Positions 7,340 to 15,454 of a stretch of DNA of 42,668 nucleotides are shown here, in pieces; within the stretch, counting starts at the first letter, position 1, and each line of letters starts with the position of its first letter. The position numbers and the translations under genes are program-made. The notes below the pieces were generated by a model. It was not told the origin of the DNA. It made no database searches and saw nothing but the letters and a program-made list of their open reading frames with translations. The DNA lies in assembly GCF_900110685.1 (NCBI RefSeq), contig NZ_FOES01000022.1, positions 1-42,668 on the forward strand, in the 5' to 3' direction. This DNA is from Piscibacillus halophilus (GTDB taxonomy: Bacteria; Bacillota; Bacilli; Bacillales; Alkalibacillaceae).

Positions 7340-8425
7340 GTGCCCCATGGAAAGTGGTTTCGGTTTGGATATGCCATAATTATCATCATGATTATTATTT
7401 TTCTTTCAACTAAGATTCAGTTTATATTTGAACCGCTATTTGTCCTATTTCAAACTATATTTACCCCATTAATCATCGCCGGAATTTTATATTATTTAAC
7501 AAGACCAATCGTTGATTTGCTTGATAAGAAAATGCCCCGCTCAGTAGCGGTATTAATTGTTTTTTTAACTGGGATCGGTTTAATCATAGGGTTAACTATG
7601 TTAATTTACCCTGAACTTCAAAGACAGATCGAAAATTTTGCAGAACAAGTTCCTAATTTTATAAATGAAGCGAATCAATTTCTAATAACTGTCCAAAACA
7701 GTGATTGGTTTGCTAGAATATCTCCAGATCAACAAGCTATAACAGAATGGTTAGAAGGTATTGAAGGACGGATCACAGAAATAGCTACTAATATTGCAGG
7801 TCATATTACAACTTACATCGGTTTGCTAGCGAACATTATCATTGTCTTAATCGTCGTTCCTTTCGTATTGTTTTATCTATTAAAAGATGGTGAACGTCTT
7901 CCAAAAAGGATATTAGGTTTTTTACCTAAAAAGTATCAACATGAAGTTGGCGATATTTTAGATGAGATGGATGATGCCTTGAGCAACTATATTCAAGGTC
8001 AAATTATCGTTAGTATTTGTGTCGGTGTTTTAATTTATATCGGTTATTTAATTATCGACTTACGCTTCGCATTGATCTTGGCGTTTATTGCGTTAATCAC
8101 CAATTTTATACCGTTTATTGGACCTTGGATTGGGACAGCCCCAGGGGTTATTGTCGGATTATTTGAGTCACCTTTTCAAGCTTTACTCGTCGTCGTGGTA
8201 GCGGTTGTCGTACAACAAATTGAAAGCAACTTAATCTCACCACAAGTCATGGGTAAAAAACTCAATATCCACCCGATTACGATTATTTTCTTATTATTAT
8301 TTGCTGGAAAATTTGGTGGAATCGTGGCCATGATCATTGCTGTACCAACCTATGCTGTTATAAAAGTCATTGTCAGCCATATTTACAGAATTATTAAGCT
8401 TAGAAATAAAGAGATGTTTGATTAA
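7340..8425 (+). CDS. AI-2E family (UPF0118) membrane permease
   Basis: Polytopic membrane protein of about 361 residues from the chosen start, typical length of the AI-2E/UPF0118 family (YdbI, YtvI, YueF and YrrI in B. subtilis). Members include the putative autoinducer-2 exporter TqsA and Na+(Li+)/H+ antiporters. Two N-terminal hydrophobic segments are followed by a third near residue 65, a soluble stretch (about 85-155), then five or so segments. Family hallmarks are PFVLFYLLKDGE, the LSNYIQGQ segment, TNFIPFIGPWIG and QQIESNLISPQVMGK. I prefer GTG at 7340, five bases after GGTGA; ATG at 7307 in the same frame has no ribosome binding site and lies next to a TACAAT box. The substrate cannot be told from sequence. 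Confidence 0.88.
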   Translation: MPHGKWFRFGYAIIIIMIIIFLSTKIQFIFEPLFVLFQTIFTPLIIAGILYYLTRPIVDLLDKKMPRSVAVLIVFLTGIGLIIGLTMLIYPELQRQIENFAEQVPNFINEANQFLITVQNSDWFARISPDQQAITEWLEGIEGRITEIATNIAGHITTYIGLLANIIIVLIVVPFVLFYLLKDGERLPKRILGFLPKKYQHEVGDILDEMDDALSNYIQGQIIVSICVGVLIYIGYLIIDLRFALILAFIALITNFIPFIGPWIGTAPGVIVGLFESPFQALLVVVVAVVVQQIESNLISPQVMGKKLNIHPITIIFLLLFAGKFGGIVAMIIAVPTYAVIKVIVSHIYRIIKLRNKEMFD

Positions 8426-8449
8426 GATCATCATAAATTCTCTAACTTT

Positions 8450-8495
8450 AATCCCCTTATAGCATACTCACTTGGTTGCTATAAGGGGATTTTTC
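8450..8495 (+). terminator. Terminator after the AI-2E permease gene
   Basis: AATCCCCTTATAGCA pairs with TGCTATAAGGGGATT, followed by TTTTC; a 15-bp perfect stem. Confidence 0.9.
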
Positions 8496-8532
8496 ATGCT
8501 TTGTTATTACGTTACGATTGGTCAATTACTTT

Positions 8533-8688
8533 TTAATTTGAATTAATCCCATTTTTGATTGAGTCAATAGTCTTTTTGGCACTTTGCTTGGTTACATACG
8601 TTTCACTAGTCGCTACAACTTCATGGTTATTTGCTTTAATAACAAAATAATACTGATCATTCGCTGATTTTGTTATTTCAAAGTACAT
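8533..8688 (-). CDS. DUF1508 (YegP-like) small protein
   Basis: A 51-residue protein beginning MYFEITKSANDQYYFVIKAN and ending in a KQSAKKTIDSIKNG helix. This is one copy of the DUF1508 fold (E. coli YegP has two): a short beta-meander with the pattern FE-hyKs-nd-qYyFvikA-N-evvatSE-Y-tKqsak-tI-si. The function of the family is unknown. The start ATG at 8688 is preceded by AGGAGGTGAT, a near-perfect ribosome binding site with 8-base spacing, which argues strongly for a real gene despite the length. It is monocistronic, facing the permease terminator. The remaining bases of this intergenic region hold only terminators. Confidence 0.85.
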   Translation of the reverse strand: MYFEITKSANDQYYFVIKANNHEVVATSETYVTKQSAKKTIDSIKNGINSN

Positions 8689-8760
8689 GACCATCACCTC
8701 CTGTTTAAGCTTATTTCTACAGCAAGGTTGAAATTCCTATATGAAATTAGTTCTAAATCT

Positions 8761-8791
8761 AAAAAGGCTACCCTAATTAAAGAGCAGCCTC
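8761..8791 (-). terminator. Terminator after the YtrC/D-like permease
   Basis: GGCT...AGCC stem; read on the minus strand it ends in five T. It lies just beyond the permease stop codon. Confidence 0.7.
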
Positions 8792-8797
8792 TTCATA

Positions 8798-9775
8798 TCA
8801 TCTATTTAATAACCGTTTCGTAATCTTAAATGCAAAAAACAATGCAATGATAAACCCAATCCAATAAACCATCATTTTTAACCCTTGACCTGCATCATAT
8901 GGTACAACGCCGCCAACAATAAAACTGCCTAATAACGCACCTGATATAGGAATCAGAATGGCAAATAGAGGATGTAATTGGCTAAACATTAAAAACTCTC
9001 CACAATACTCTGAAGACGAACGGATAAACGCGAACCATGCCAAGCCCGTGAAGATTAAACCAAAGATCAGAGGTATTAAAACATTTTGATCAGTACCGAT
9101 GTTTAAATAACTGAACCAAAACATATCTTCCATTATAAAATTATCATTATAAACAGATCCGGGGTCCCCTCCATGAAGGTCCACCATACTCGCGATCAAA
9201 ACAAATAGTGCTTGAGGATAAATTAGAAAAATAAAGCTTAAAACAGTTTGGGACTTAACCTCTCCTGTAATCGTTCCTACCAACATCGCTAAAGAAAAAA
9301 TAACAAAATACATAGCCAACGGTGAGAAGAAAGCATATAACATATTTATTTCCGACAACAAATACGAAAACTCAGACTGAACAATGACTAAATATCCTGA
9401 CAAAAATGATATCGCATAAGTTGATCCAATCACTATCAGGCCATAAAAATATTTCGTTAAAAACATCTGGGTTCGAGAAAAAGGCAATGCCATCATAAAG
9501 TCATATCGCTTCGTATTTTTCTCTAAACCTATTAAAAAACCTGCTAATAAAACAATCACAATGACTCCAATCACGGCATAAAGTTCCCCAGAAAACAGAC
9601 TCTGAATTTCATAGATGGATTGTTCAGACCAATGCAGACTATTTTGTCGAGCTTTCCAACTATCAATTGATAATCCAGCAGCTACTGGATATGCCAAAAT
9701 ATAAACAACTAACAGAGCAAAACTGATTATTTTCGTATGCTTCCATTCTTTCATCCATAGTGCTTTAGGAAACAT
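8798..9775 (-). CDS. ABC-2 type permease (YtrC/YtrD-like)
   Basis: Integral membrane protein of 325 residues with about eight hydrophobic segments and a soluble loop after the first, forming the transmembrane part of an ABC exporter-like system. Length and context (GntR regulator, ATPase, permease) match B. subtilis YtrC/YtrD. The start ATG at 9775 has GGGGGTGAT upstream; an in-frame start 27 bases earlier lies inside the ATPase gene without a better site. It overlaps the end of the ATPase gene by 11 bases, so translation is probably coupled. There is only one permease here, against two in the B. subtilis ytrABCDEF operon, and no YtrE/F-like second transporter. Substrate unknown; the B. subtilis system is induced by cell-wall antibiotics. 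Confidence 0.85.
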   Translation of the reverse strand: MFPKALWMKEWKHTKIISFALLVVYILAYPVAAGLSIDSWKARQNSLHWSEQSIYEIQSLFSGELYAVIGVIVIVLLAGFLIGLEKNTKRYDFMMALPFSRTQMFLTKYFYGLIVIGSTYAISFLSGYLVIVQSEFSYLLSEINMLYAFFSPLAMYFVIFSLAMLVGTITGEVKSQTVLSFIFLIYPQALFVLIASMVDLHGGDPGSVYNDNFIMEDMFWFSYLNIGTDQNVLIPLIFGLIFTGLAWFAFIRSSSEYCGEFLMFSQLHPLFAILIPISGALLGSFIVGGVVPYDAGQGLKMMVYWIGFIIALFFAFKITKRLLNR

Positions 9776-10643
9776 ATAAATCACCCCCAAGCTTCGCGAC
9801 AAAAATATCTTCTAACGTTAATGCAAGATCTTCAAATAAGATTGGATTAGCCTGATGAATCATATCAATAGAATCTTGATCATCTTGAGGAACTAAAACA
9901 ACTGCGACTCTTCCTGTTTCACTTAAAATATGAACATGTTCTCTTAATGAGCTAGGCATTCCATCTTGAAATGCAACCTGTAGTTTACGATATTGATCCT
10001 TTAAATGCTCCATATCAAATTCAGAATCGACTTTTCCACCTTTTAAGACAACAATATGATCCGCTAATTTTTCTAATTCATCCAGACGGTGCGAGGAAAT
10101 CAAAACTGATACCTCACGTTCAGATACAACTTCCGCTATGAGTTGTAAAATTTGCTTTTTAACGATGACATCTAATCCGTCTGTTGGTTCGTCAAGTAAG
10201 ATATATTGAGATTTAGTTGAAAAGGCTAATATCAGGGAAAATAAAGCCTTTTGCCCTTTTGAAAACGATTTGATTTTCCCATCTTTATGAAAATTAAACC
10301 GTTCAAGTAGTTCATAAAAATAATCTTGGTCAAATGTATGATAGATTTGTTGATAAAATCTAATAATTTCTTTTATGGTATATGTTTTTAAAGCATCTGT
10401 TGAATCTGGAACAAACACGACCTGTTGCTTGATTTGAGGTTGAATAAAAACATCCTGGTCATCAACTGTGATCTCACCTTTTGATGGTTGCAGTATCCCA
10501 GCGATTAATCGAAGCAACGTCGTTTTTCCTGCTCCATTACGTCCAATAACACCCGTTACGGTTCCTTTTTGTACGGAAAAACGAATATCTTCTAAAATCA
10601 TTTTGTTATGGATTTTTTTAGAAACTCCGCTCACTCTGATCAT
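9765..10643 (-). CDS. ABC transporter ATP-binding protein (YtrB-like)
   Basis: ATPase of 292 residues. Walker A is GRNGAGKTTLL at about 34-44, the Q loop lies near FVPDSTDALK, the signature is the variant SFSKGQKALF rather than LSGGQ, Walker B is YILLDEPTDGLD, and the switch histidine is in LISSHRLDEL. The C-terminal 70 residues are the accessory region seen in YtrB-type subunits. Start ATG overlaps the stop of the GntR gene as ATGA (10640-10643), so the two are translationally coupled. It pairs with the downstream permease. The SKGQ variant is common in this subfamily and does not imply inactivity. Confidence 0.92.
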   Translation of the reverse strand: MIRVSGVSKKIHNKMILEDIRFSVQKGTVTGVIGRNGAGKTTLLRLIAGILQPSKGEITVDDQDVFIQPQIKQQVVFVPDSTDALKTYTIKEIIRFYQQIYHTFDQDYFYELLERFNFHKDGKIKSFSKGQKALFSLILAFSTKSQYILLDEPTDGLDVIVKKQILQLIAEVVSEREVSVLISSHRLDELEKLADHIVVLKGGKVDSEFDMEHLKDQYRKLQVAFQDGMPSSLREHVHILSETGRVAVVLVPQDDQDSIDMIHQANPILFEDLALTLEDIFVAKLGGDLYVS

Positions 10644-11035
10644 TGACTCTCCCCCTCTTGCTTCATATATCCTTCATCCACCCAACTTTTAAGTTTATCT
10701 GACGTAATCCCTATTTGATGAGCAGATATCACTATATGATGAACCTGTCTTTTTATCTTTTCGAGTTCTTTTTCTCTAACTAAATGTTCGACATCTTCAC
10801 TAATAAAGGTCCCTTTACCTCTATAGGTCACAAAAATTCCTTCGCGCTCAAGCTCTTTATAAGCTTTACTAACGGTGTTGGGATTAATCATCAGTTGTGA
10901 TGATAACTCTCGCACCGAAGGTACTTGATCACCTGGAAGGACAATCCTCTGTAATATTCTATGGCGCACTTGTTCAATAATCTGCTCATAAATTGGCTTG
11001 GGGCTAGTTGGGTTTAGTTGAATGTGCAAACTCAT
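10640..11035 (-). CDS. GntR family regulator, YtrA subfamily
   Basis: Short GntR regulator of about 131 residues: winged helix-turn-helix (about 10-75; PIYEQIIEQVRHRI, VPSVRELSSQL, NPNTVSKAYKELE, TYRGKGTFI) followed by only a small helical tail, the architecture of YtrA. B. subtilis YtrA represses its own ABC operon and responds to lipid-II-interacting antibiotics. The start is ambiguous: GTG 11038 and ATG 11035 overlap the GAGG site, whereas TTG 11029 has ideal 8-base spacing. All give the same DNA-binding domain. First gene of a three-gene operon, with the expected operator just upstream. Confidence 0.9.
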   Translation of the reverse strand: MSLHIQLNPTSPKPIYEQIIEQVRHRILQRIVLPGDQVPSVRELSSQLMINPNTVSKAYKELEREGIFVTYRGKGTFISEDVEHLVREKELEKIKRQVHHIVISAHQIGITSDKLKSWVDEGYMKQEGESQ

Positions 11036-11054
11036 CACCTCACTATGCTGTATT

Positions 11055-11081
11055 AAGTGTACTATATGAAGTAGTACACTT
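11055..11081. promoter_or_regulatory. YtrA operator
   Basis: Perfect inverted repeat AAGTGTACTA-N7-TAGTACACTT. Written as AGTGTA-N13-TACACT it is exactly the B. subtilis YtrA operator consensus as I recall it. It lies 20 bases before the GntR gene. On the minus strand TTGTAA and TACACT spaced 18 bases overlap it, so binding would block the promoter (autoregulation). Confidence 0.88.
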
Positions 11082-11178
11082 ACAACACTTTTTATCAGAA
11101 TTAATTCATTTGCCTAAAAATTTTAAGCTGTCTGATATAATAGGTTTTAAAGGAATCCCATCTTAAAGGAGTAATAAT

Positions 11179-12039
11179 ATGAATCTAGAGAAGTTAAAAC
11201 AACTGTTTCCCAATATAAAACGAGTTCATATGAATGAAGATGGTTATTATTCTTTTCGAGTTCAAGGGCAGTTATATGCTATTCCAAATGACGATCTCAC
11301 AAATGAACAAAAGCAATTAATTGAAGCCTTCTCTGATCAAGAACCTTTACATACAAAAGAAGAAACAGAATGGATTCACTACCTTACTCAGAAAACTGAC
11401 CGACCACCACATGACTTAAATCAATACCGTTTTATAGTGATCCATCTCCCTGAAAGAGCTACCGATCCATCGAATTTGAGACAATCCGTATCGATGGCGC
11501 TAAATAAACCATTTTTATTTATTTGGAAACCTGATCTTCAATTAGTGCTAATAGAGGAAATATCAGAAAAAGAAGAACCTATTGAATTCGAAGAAATTAT
11601 GGATGTATTGAGTGATGATTTGGACTTAAAGTTAAGATTTTTCGTAAGTGATACTTATAATGACATTGACAAAGCCCCGTTGATTTATCATTGGTTTATT
11701 AAAACGGCCGAACAAATATTTGAAGTTACTCACCAACGAATCGTTAAGCAAGAGAATTCGTTATTAGAACTTCTTCCTATGAAATATTCTAAGGAAGATC
11801 GACTCTTTTATACTGAATCCATATTAAAAAACACCATCCATGATTCAGAACTTCTAAAAACGATTCAAACGGTTATCGAGCATCATGGGAATGTTACAGC
11901 TACAGCAAAAGCATTATATATGCATCGAAATAGTGTGCAATATCGTATTGATAAATTCCAAGAACAAACGGGACAAGATATGAAAAACTTTAAAAACATG
12001 ATTCAAGTTTATTTAGCCATTCAATTAATAGATTCCTAA
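11179..12039 (+). CDS. PucR-type transcriptional regulator (YxkF-like)
   Basis: Protein of 286 residues whose C-terminal 60 residues are the PucR helix-turn-helix (IEHHGNVTATAKALYMHRNS, then VQYRIDKFQEQTG, ending VYLAIQL). The N-terminal part is not an obvious known sensor domain. In B. subtilis the similar YxkF gene lies directly before msmX, as here, so orthology is likely. The target is unknown; control of msmX is a simple possibility. AAAGGAG lies 8 bases before the start. It is divergent from the ytr-like operon. Confidence 0.82.
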   Translation: MNLEKLKQLFPNIKRVHMNEDGYYSFRVQGQLYAIPNDDLTNEQKQLIEAFSDQEPLHTKEETEWIHYLTQKTDRPPHDLNQYRFIVIHLPERATDPSNLRQSVSMALNKPFLFIWKPDLQLVLIEEISEKEEPIEFEEIMDVLSDDLDLKLRFFVSDTYNDIDKAPLIYHWFIKTAEQIFEVTHQRIVKQENSLLELLPMKYSKEDRLFYTESILKNTIHDSELLKTIQTVIEHHGNVTATAKALYMHRNSVQYRIDKFQEQTGQDMKNFKNMIQVYLAIQLIDS

Positions 12040-12080
12040 CCTGCACAAAAATAGTCAAAATTTTTATGCAAATGGTCCAT

Positions 12081-12095
12081 ATGAAACCGTTTTAT
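12081..12095 (+). promoter_or_regulatory. Possible cre (CcpA) site upstream of msmX
   Basis: ATGAAACCGTTTTAT matches the cre consensus WTGNAANCGNWNNCW at all but one constrained position. It lies 45 bases before msmX. A modest match seen once; treat as a candidate. Confidence 0.4.
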
Positions 12096-12139
12096 CTTTT
12101 ATTAAACTAGAATTAACAAAAAAATTTGGAGGGGTTCTA

Positions 12140-13273
12140 ATGGCTGAGTTACGTCTCGAAAACATTAATAAAATCTATGACAAAGATGTTCATGCTGTAC
12201 AAGATTTCAACTTACATATTAAAGATAAAGAATTTATCGTCTTTGTTGGTCCGTCTGGCTGTGGTAAATCTACTACACTAAGAATGATTGCTGGACTAGA
12301 AGAAATTACTGCGGGTGAGTTTTATATTGATGATCAACTTATGAATGATGTTGCACCTAAGAATCGTGATATTGCGATGGTATTCCAAAACTATGCTCTA
12401 TACCCTCATATGAATGTTTATGACAATATGGCTTTTAGCTTAAAATTGCGTAAAGTCAATAAAAAGGAAATTAAAGAACGCGTTCAAAAAGCTGCGGAAA
12501 TCTTAGGGTTAGAAGAGCTTCTAGACCGTAAGCCAAAAGCTCTTTCTGGAGGTCAGCGTCAGCGTGTCGCATTAGGACGCGCAATTGTACGTGATGCCAA
12601 AGTATTCTTGATGGATGAGCCACTATCGAACTTAGATGCAAAGCTTCGTGTACAAATGCGTGCAGAAATTCAAAAGCTACACCAACGTCTACAAACGACC
12701 ACCATCTATGTAACTCACGACCAAACGGAAGCGATGACTATGGCAACACGTCTTGTGGTTATGAAAGATGGAGTCATTCAACAAGTTGGTTCACCGAAAG
12801 AAGTTTATGATCAGCCGAATAATATGTTCGTCGGTGGCTTTATCGGCTCACCTGCTATGAACTTCTTAAAAGGGACACTCAATGATAACTCCATTACAAT
12901 TGAAGGTCACGACATTGCTATTCCAGAAGGCCGAATGAAAACTCTTCGCGAATTAGACTATGTCGGAAAAGAAATCGTATTAGGCATTCGTCCAGAAGAC
13001 CTTCACGATGAGCCTGCCTTTCTTCAAAGCGCGGAAGGTTCTTCATTTACTGCAATGATTGATGTAGCAGAACTTATGGGATCGGAATCTTACTTGTATT
13101 CCAAAATTGGAGAACAAGACTTTACAGCACGTGTTGATGCTCGTTCAAACGTCGAAGCTGGTCAAGATATCACGCTTGCAGTTGATATGAATAAAGCACA
13201 CTTTTTCGACGTCGATACTGAAGAAAGAATTGATTATCAAGCACAAGTAAAAGAAGAAACTCAAGAAGTATAA
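12140..13273 (+). CDS. msmX: Multi-sugar ABC importer ATPase MsmX/UgpC
   Basis: CUT1-family ATPase of 377 residues. Walker A is GPSGCGKST (about 38-46), signature LSGGQRQRVALGRA, Walker B VFLMDEPLSNLDAKLR, H-loop YVTHDQTEAMT, and a C-terminal regulatory/TOBE region (about 240-360, ends with a charged tail). B. subtilis MsmX energises several carbohydrate importers whose operons lack an ATPase gene. The carbohydrate importer at 28362-31688 in this window has a binding protein and two permeases but no ATPase, so MsmX is the natural partner. GGAGG lies 8 bases before ATG. Monocistronic or read from the yxkF-like gene. Confidence 0.95.
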   Translation: MAELRLENINKIYDKDVHAVQDFNLHIKDKEFIVFVGPSGCGKSTTLRMIAGLEEITAGEFYIDDQLMNDVAPKNRDIAMVFQNYALYPHMNVYDNMAFSLKLRKVNKKEIKERVQKAAEILGLEELLDRKPKALSGGQRQRVALGRAIVRDAKVFLMDEPLSNLDAKLRVQMRAEIQKLHQRLQTTTIYVTHDQTEAMTMATRLVVMKDGVIQQVGSPKEVYDQPNNMFVGGFIGSPAMNFLKGTLNDNSITIEGHDIAIPEGRMKTLRELDYVGKEIVLGIRPEDLHDEPAFLQSAEGSSFTAMIDVAELMGSESYLYSKIGEQDFTARVDARSNVEAGQDITLAVDMNKAHFFDVDTEERIDYQAQVKEETQEV

Positions 13274-13302
13274 TTTTTTAACCTATAAAAATATTTAAAG
13301 AT

Positions 13303-13379
13303 GGCTGAGACAAAAATAATGATTAAATAAAAGAAGGCGAACCTTAGACTGTATTAAACATCCAAGGTTCGCCTTCTTT
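13303..13379. repeat. GGCTGAGAC-hairpin element, copy 1 (bidirectional terminator)
   Basis: GGCTGAGAC at 13303-13311 is followed after 18 bases by a perfect 16-bp stem (13330-13345 with 13364-13379, AAAGAAGGCGAACCTT and its complement). The stem ends in A and T runs, so it can terminate msmX on the plus strand and nagB on the minus strand. A second copy in opposite orientation lies at 18237-18309 with the same spacing and similar stem sequence (GAAGCCGAAC). Confidence 0.75.
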
Positions 13380-13487
13380 ATGGTAGTTACGTCAAAATGC
13401 TTCGCTTTCCGCAGGCACGGCTTCAACTCCCCCAAACTCACTTCTGTTCAAAGATTTAAGGATGTTCCGCTAATGACACAGCTAAAT
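13380..13487. repeat. Probable fragment of a dispersed intergenic repeat
   Basis: The segment CTTCGCTTTCCGCAGGCACG and the following GGCTTCAACTCC resemble a dispersed intergenic sequence seen in many Bacillus genomes. It encodes no plausible protein. Recognition is from memory and the boundaries are uncertain. Confidence 0.4.
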
Positions 13488-14192
13488 TTATCCATATATG
13501 ACGGTTACATTAGGATGTTGAGTTAAAATACTTGCCGGAAAGCTTTCACTCACTTCCCCTTCCAACAAACGATTGATTGCCTCTTGTTTATTTTCTCCAT
13601 ATGCTAATAGAACTATTTGACGGCTTTCCATGATGTTTTCAATCCCCACTGTAATCGCTTGTTTAGGCACTTCTTCTTTCGAATTAAAGAATCGAGCATT
13701 TGCTTCTCGTGTTGAATCCGCTAACTGAACGACATGTGTGCGTGAATGAAAGCTCGTTCCTGGTTCGTTAAAACCTATATGACCATTGACACCTAAACCT
13801 AGGACCTGTAAATCAACGGGACCTTGAGACTGTAATAACTGCTCATATCTTTCACATTCTTTTTTAGGATCTTCTGCCTGACCATTCGGAATATGAATAT
13901 GGTTCTTACTTAAATCCACTGACTGAAATAAATGCTTTCTCATGAACTGATAGTAACTTTGGGGGTGAGAACGATGGATCCCGACGTACTCATCTAAATT
14001 AAACGTTTTTACATTCTTAAAGCTAACCTTCCCTTGTTGATAATCACGAATTAACTGCTCATAAAGTCCGATAGGTGTACTGCCTGTTGCTAACCCTAAT
14101 ACTGCCTGAGGGTTCTCCTTAATCTCTTCTACAACGACCCCAGCAGCCATTTTACTCAAGTCCTCATAGCTTTGAACTTTATAAGTTTTCAT
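13488..14192 (-). CDS. nagB: Glucosamine-6-phosphate deaminase
   Basis: Converts glucosamine-6-P to fructose-6-P and ammonia. The 234-residue product shows LGLATGSTPIGLY near residue 33, NLDEYVG (catalytic Asp), GLGVNGHIGFNEPG (catalytic His and Glu) and FPASILTQHPNVTVI at the end. ATG 14192 is preceded by GAGGTGAAAGGG and lies 10 bases after nagA, so the two form an operon. The C-terminus stops at VTVIYG, whereas relatives continue as VTVI-DK-A for about ten more residues. One base further the other frame reads MDKFSCVISG and runs on for about 15 codons. This looks like a small frameshift that trims the tail. All catalytic motifs are intact, so activity is likely kept. Confidence 0.94.
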   Translation of the reverse strand: MKTYKVQSYEDLSKMAAGVVVEEIKENPQAVLGLATGSTPIGLYEQLIRDYQQGKVSFKNVKTFNLDEYVGIHRSHPQSYYQFMRKHLFQSVDLSKNHIHIPNGQAEDPKKECERYEQLLQSQGPVDLQVLGLGVNGHIGFNEPGTSFHSRTHVVQLADSTREANARFFNSKEEVPKQAITVGIENIMESRQIVLLAYGENKQEAINRLLEGEVSESFPASILTQHPNVTVIYG

Positions 14193-14202
14193 CCCTTTCA
14201 CC

Positions 14203-15339
14203 TCAATCATAAACAACACCTCGACAAATGGTTTTCTGTATATGAAAATTGGAATCAACTAACAATAAATCAGCATCTTTTCCAACTTCAATACTTCCTT
14301 TTCGATTAAACACACCTAATTGCTTAGCTGGATTCACCGAAGCCATTTGAATGATATCTCTAAAACTTGCTCCCGTTACTTTGACCATATTTCTCGCCGC
14401 TTGATCCATCGTTAATAAACTACCAGCTAAAGTACCATCACTAAGGGTGGCCTTGCCTTGTTTAACAGTCACATCTTGACCACCTAGCTTATATGTTCCA
14501 TCTGGCTGTCCTTTTGCTCGCATCGCATCGGTGATTAATAAAATTCGATCTGGACCGATTGTTTGGTAAATCAAACGTAACATATCATCTGTAACATGAA
14601 TCCGATCAGCAATGATTTCACTTTTTAAGTCTGGTAATAGCATCGCTGCTCCTACTGCCCCGACATCTCGGTGATGTATTCCATTCATCGCATTACATAA
14701 ATGTGTCATTTGTCTGACCCCACGTTCAACAGCAAGTTTGATCTCCCTTGAACCCGCATCGGTATGACCAGCTGAGGCGATGATCCCTTTATCAACTAAG
14801 TACTGGATGAGCTCTCCATCCATGTCTAACTCAGGAGCCATCGTGACTGTTTTAATCATGCCCTTTGATTTTCCAACCCAGCGTTTCATCATGTTTACAT
14901 TTGGTTTAACGATATACTCTTTTGGTTGTGCACCGGCCTTTTTAATTTCTACAAAAGGCCCTTCAATATGCAACCCTAAAACTTCAGCACCTTGTTTTAA
15001 GTTTAGCTCACCCACTATATCTAATACCCGTTCAATCTCTTGATGTTCACTGGTGATCGTAGTCGGTACAAAAGAAGTGACTCCCTCTTCTAGAACAGTT
15101 TGGGCGATTTGCTTAATCGCTTCAGGTGTTCCATCCATGACATCTGCTCCACCTGCTCCATGAATATGACCATCGATAAAGCCTGGAATTAAGTTAAGCC
15201 CTTCACCATCGACCACTTCACCATCACTAGTATGTTGATGACCAATCCTTTTTATGATTCCTTTTTCGATTAGTAGCGAACTGTTTCTTAATACATGGTA
15301 CTCAGTATACACATTCACATTTTTAAATAAGGTTTTCAT
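14203..15339 (-). CDS. nagA: N-acetylglucosamine-6-phosphate deacetylase
   Basis: Metal-dependent amidohydrolase of 378 residues that converts GlcNAc-6-P to GlcN-6-P and acetate. Motifs in order: PGFIDGHIHG (metal), LHIEGPF (metal Glu), SAGHTDA (His), THLCNAMN (His), LITDAMRA (catalytic Asp), GSLLTMDQA, and ASVNPAKQLG near the end. Start ATG at 15339 has GGTGATGAC upstream. It heads nagA-nagB. The usual downstream nagR (yvoA) regulator is absent from the window. Its product position makes it the exit of the peptidoglycan salvage route encoded at 24-37 kb, since MurQ releases GlcNAc-6-P. Confidence 0.95.
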   Translation of the reverse strand: MKTLFKNVNVYTEYHVLRNSSLLIEKGIIKRIGHQHTSDGEVVDGEGLNLIPGFIDGHIHGAGGADVMDGTPEAIKQIAQTVLEEGVTSFVPTTITSEHQEIERVLDIVGELNLKQGAEVLGLHIEGPFVEIKKAGAQPKEYIVKPNVNMMKRWVGKSKGMIKTVTMAPELDMDGELIQYLVDKGIIASAGHTDAGSREIKLAVERGVRQMTHLCNAMNGIHHRDVGAVGAAMLLPDLKSEIIADRIHVTDDMLRLIYQTIGPDRILLITDAMRAKGQPDGTYKLGGQDVTVKQGKATLSDGTLAGSLLTMDQAARNMVKVTGASFRDIIQMASVNPAKQLGVFNRKGSIEVGKDADLLLVDSNFHIQKTICRGVVYD

Positions 15340-15393
15340 GTCATCACCTTTGAATTAATATTTTATATAAAATTAAATAATTTCGTAATATTA

Positions 15394-15422
15394 TTTCAAT
15401 ACCTTCACATTCATATTATAAT
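15394..15422 (+). promoter_or_regulatory. Candidate promoter of glcD-glcF
   Basis: A perfect TATAAT at 15417-15422 with a weak -35 (TTTCAA, 15394-15399) 17 bases away, about 32 bases before glcD. The same AT-rich region holds a minus-strand TTGAAA that may serve nagA. Confidence 0.4.
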
Positions 15423-15454
15423 AAAACATAAGAATATTAAAGGGAGAGTTGTGC

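Noticed and set aside
13380-13487. A short gene after the terminator at 13379
   Set aside because: The sequence resembles a dispersed intergenic repeat and has no start with a ribosome binding site.
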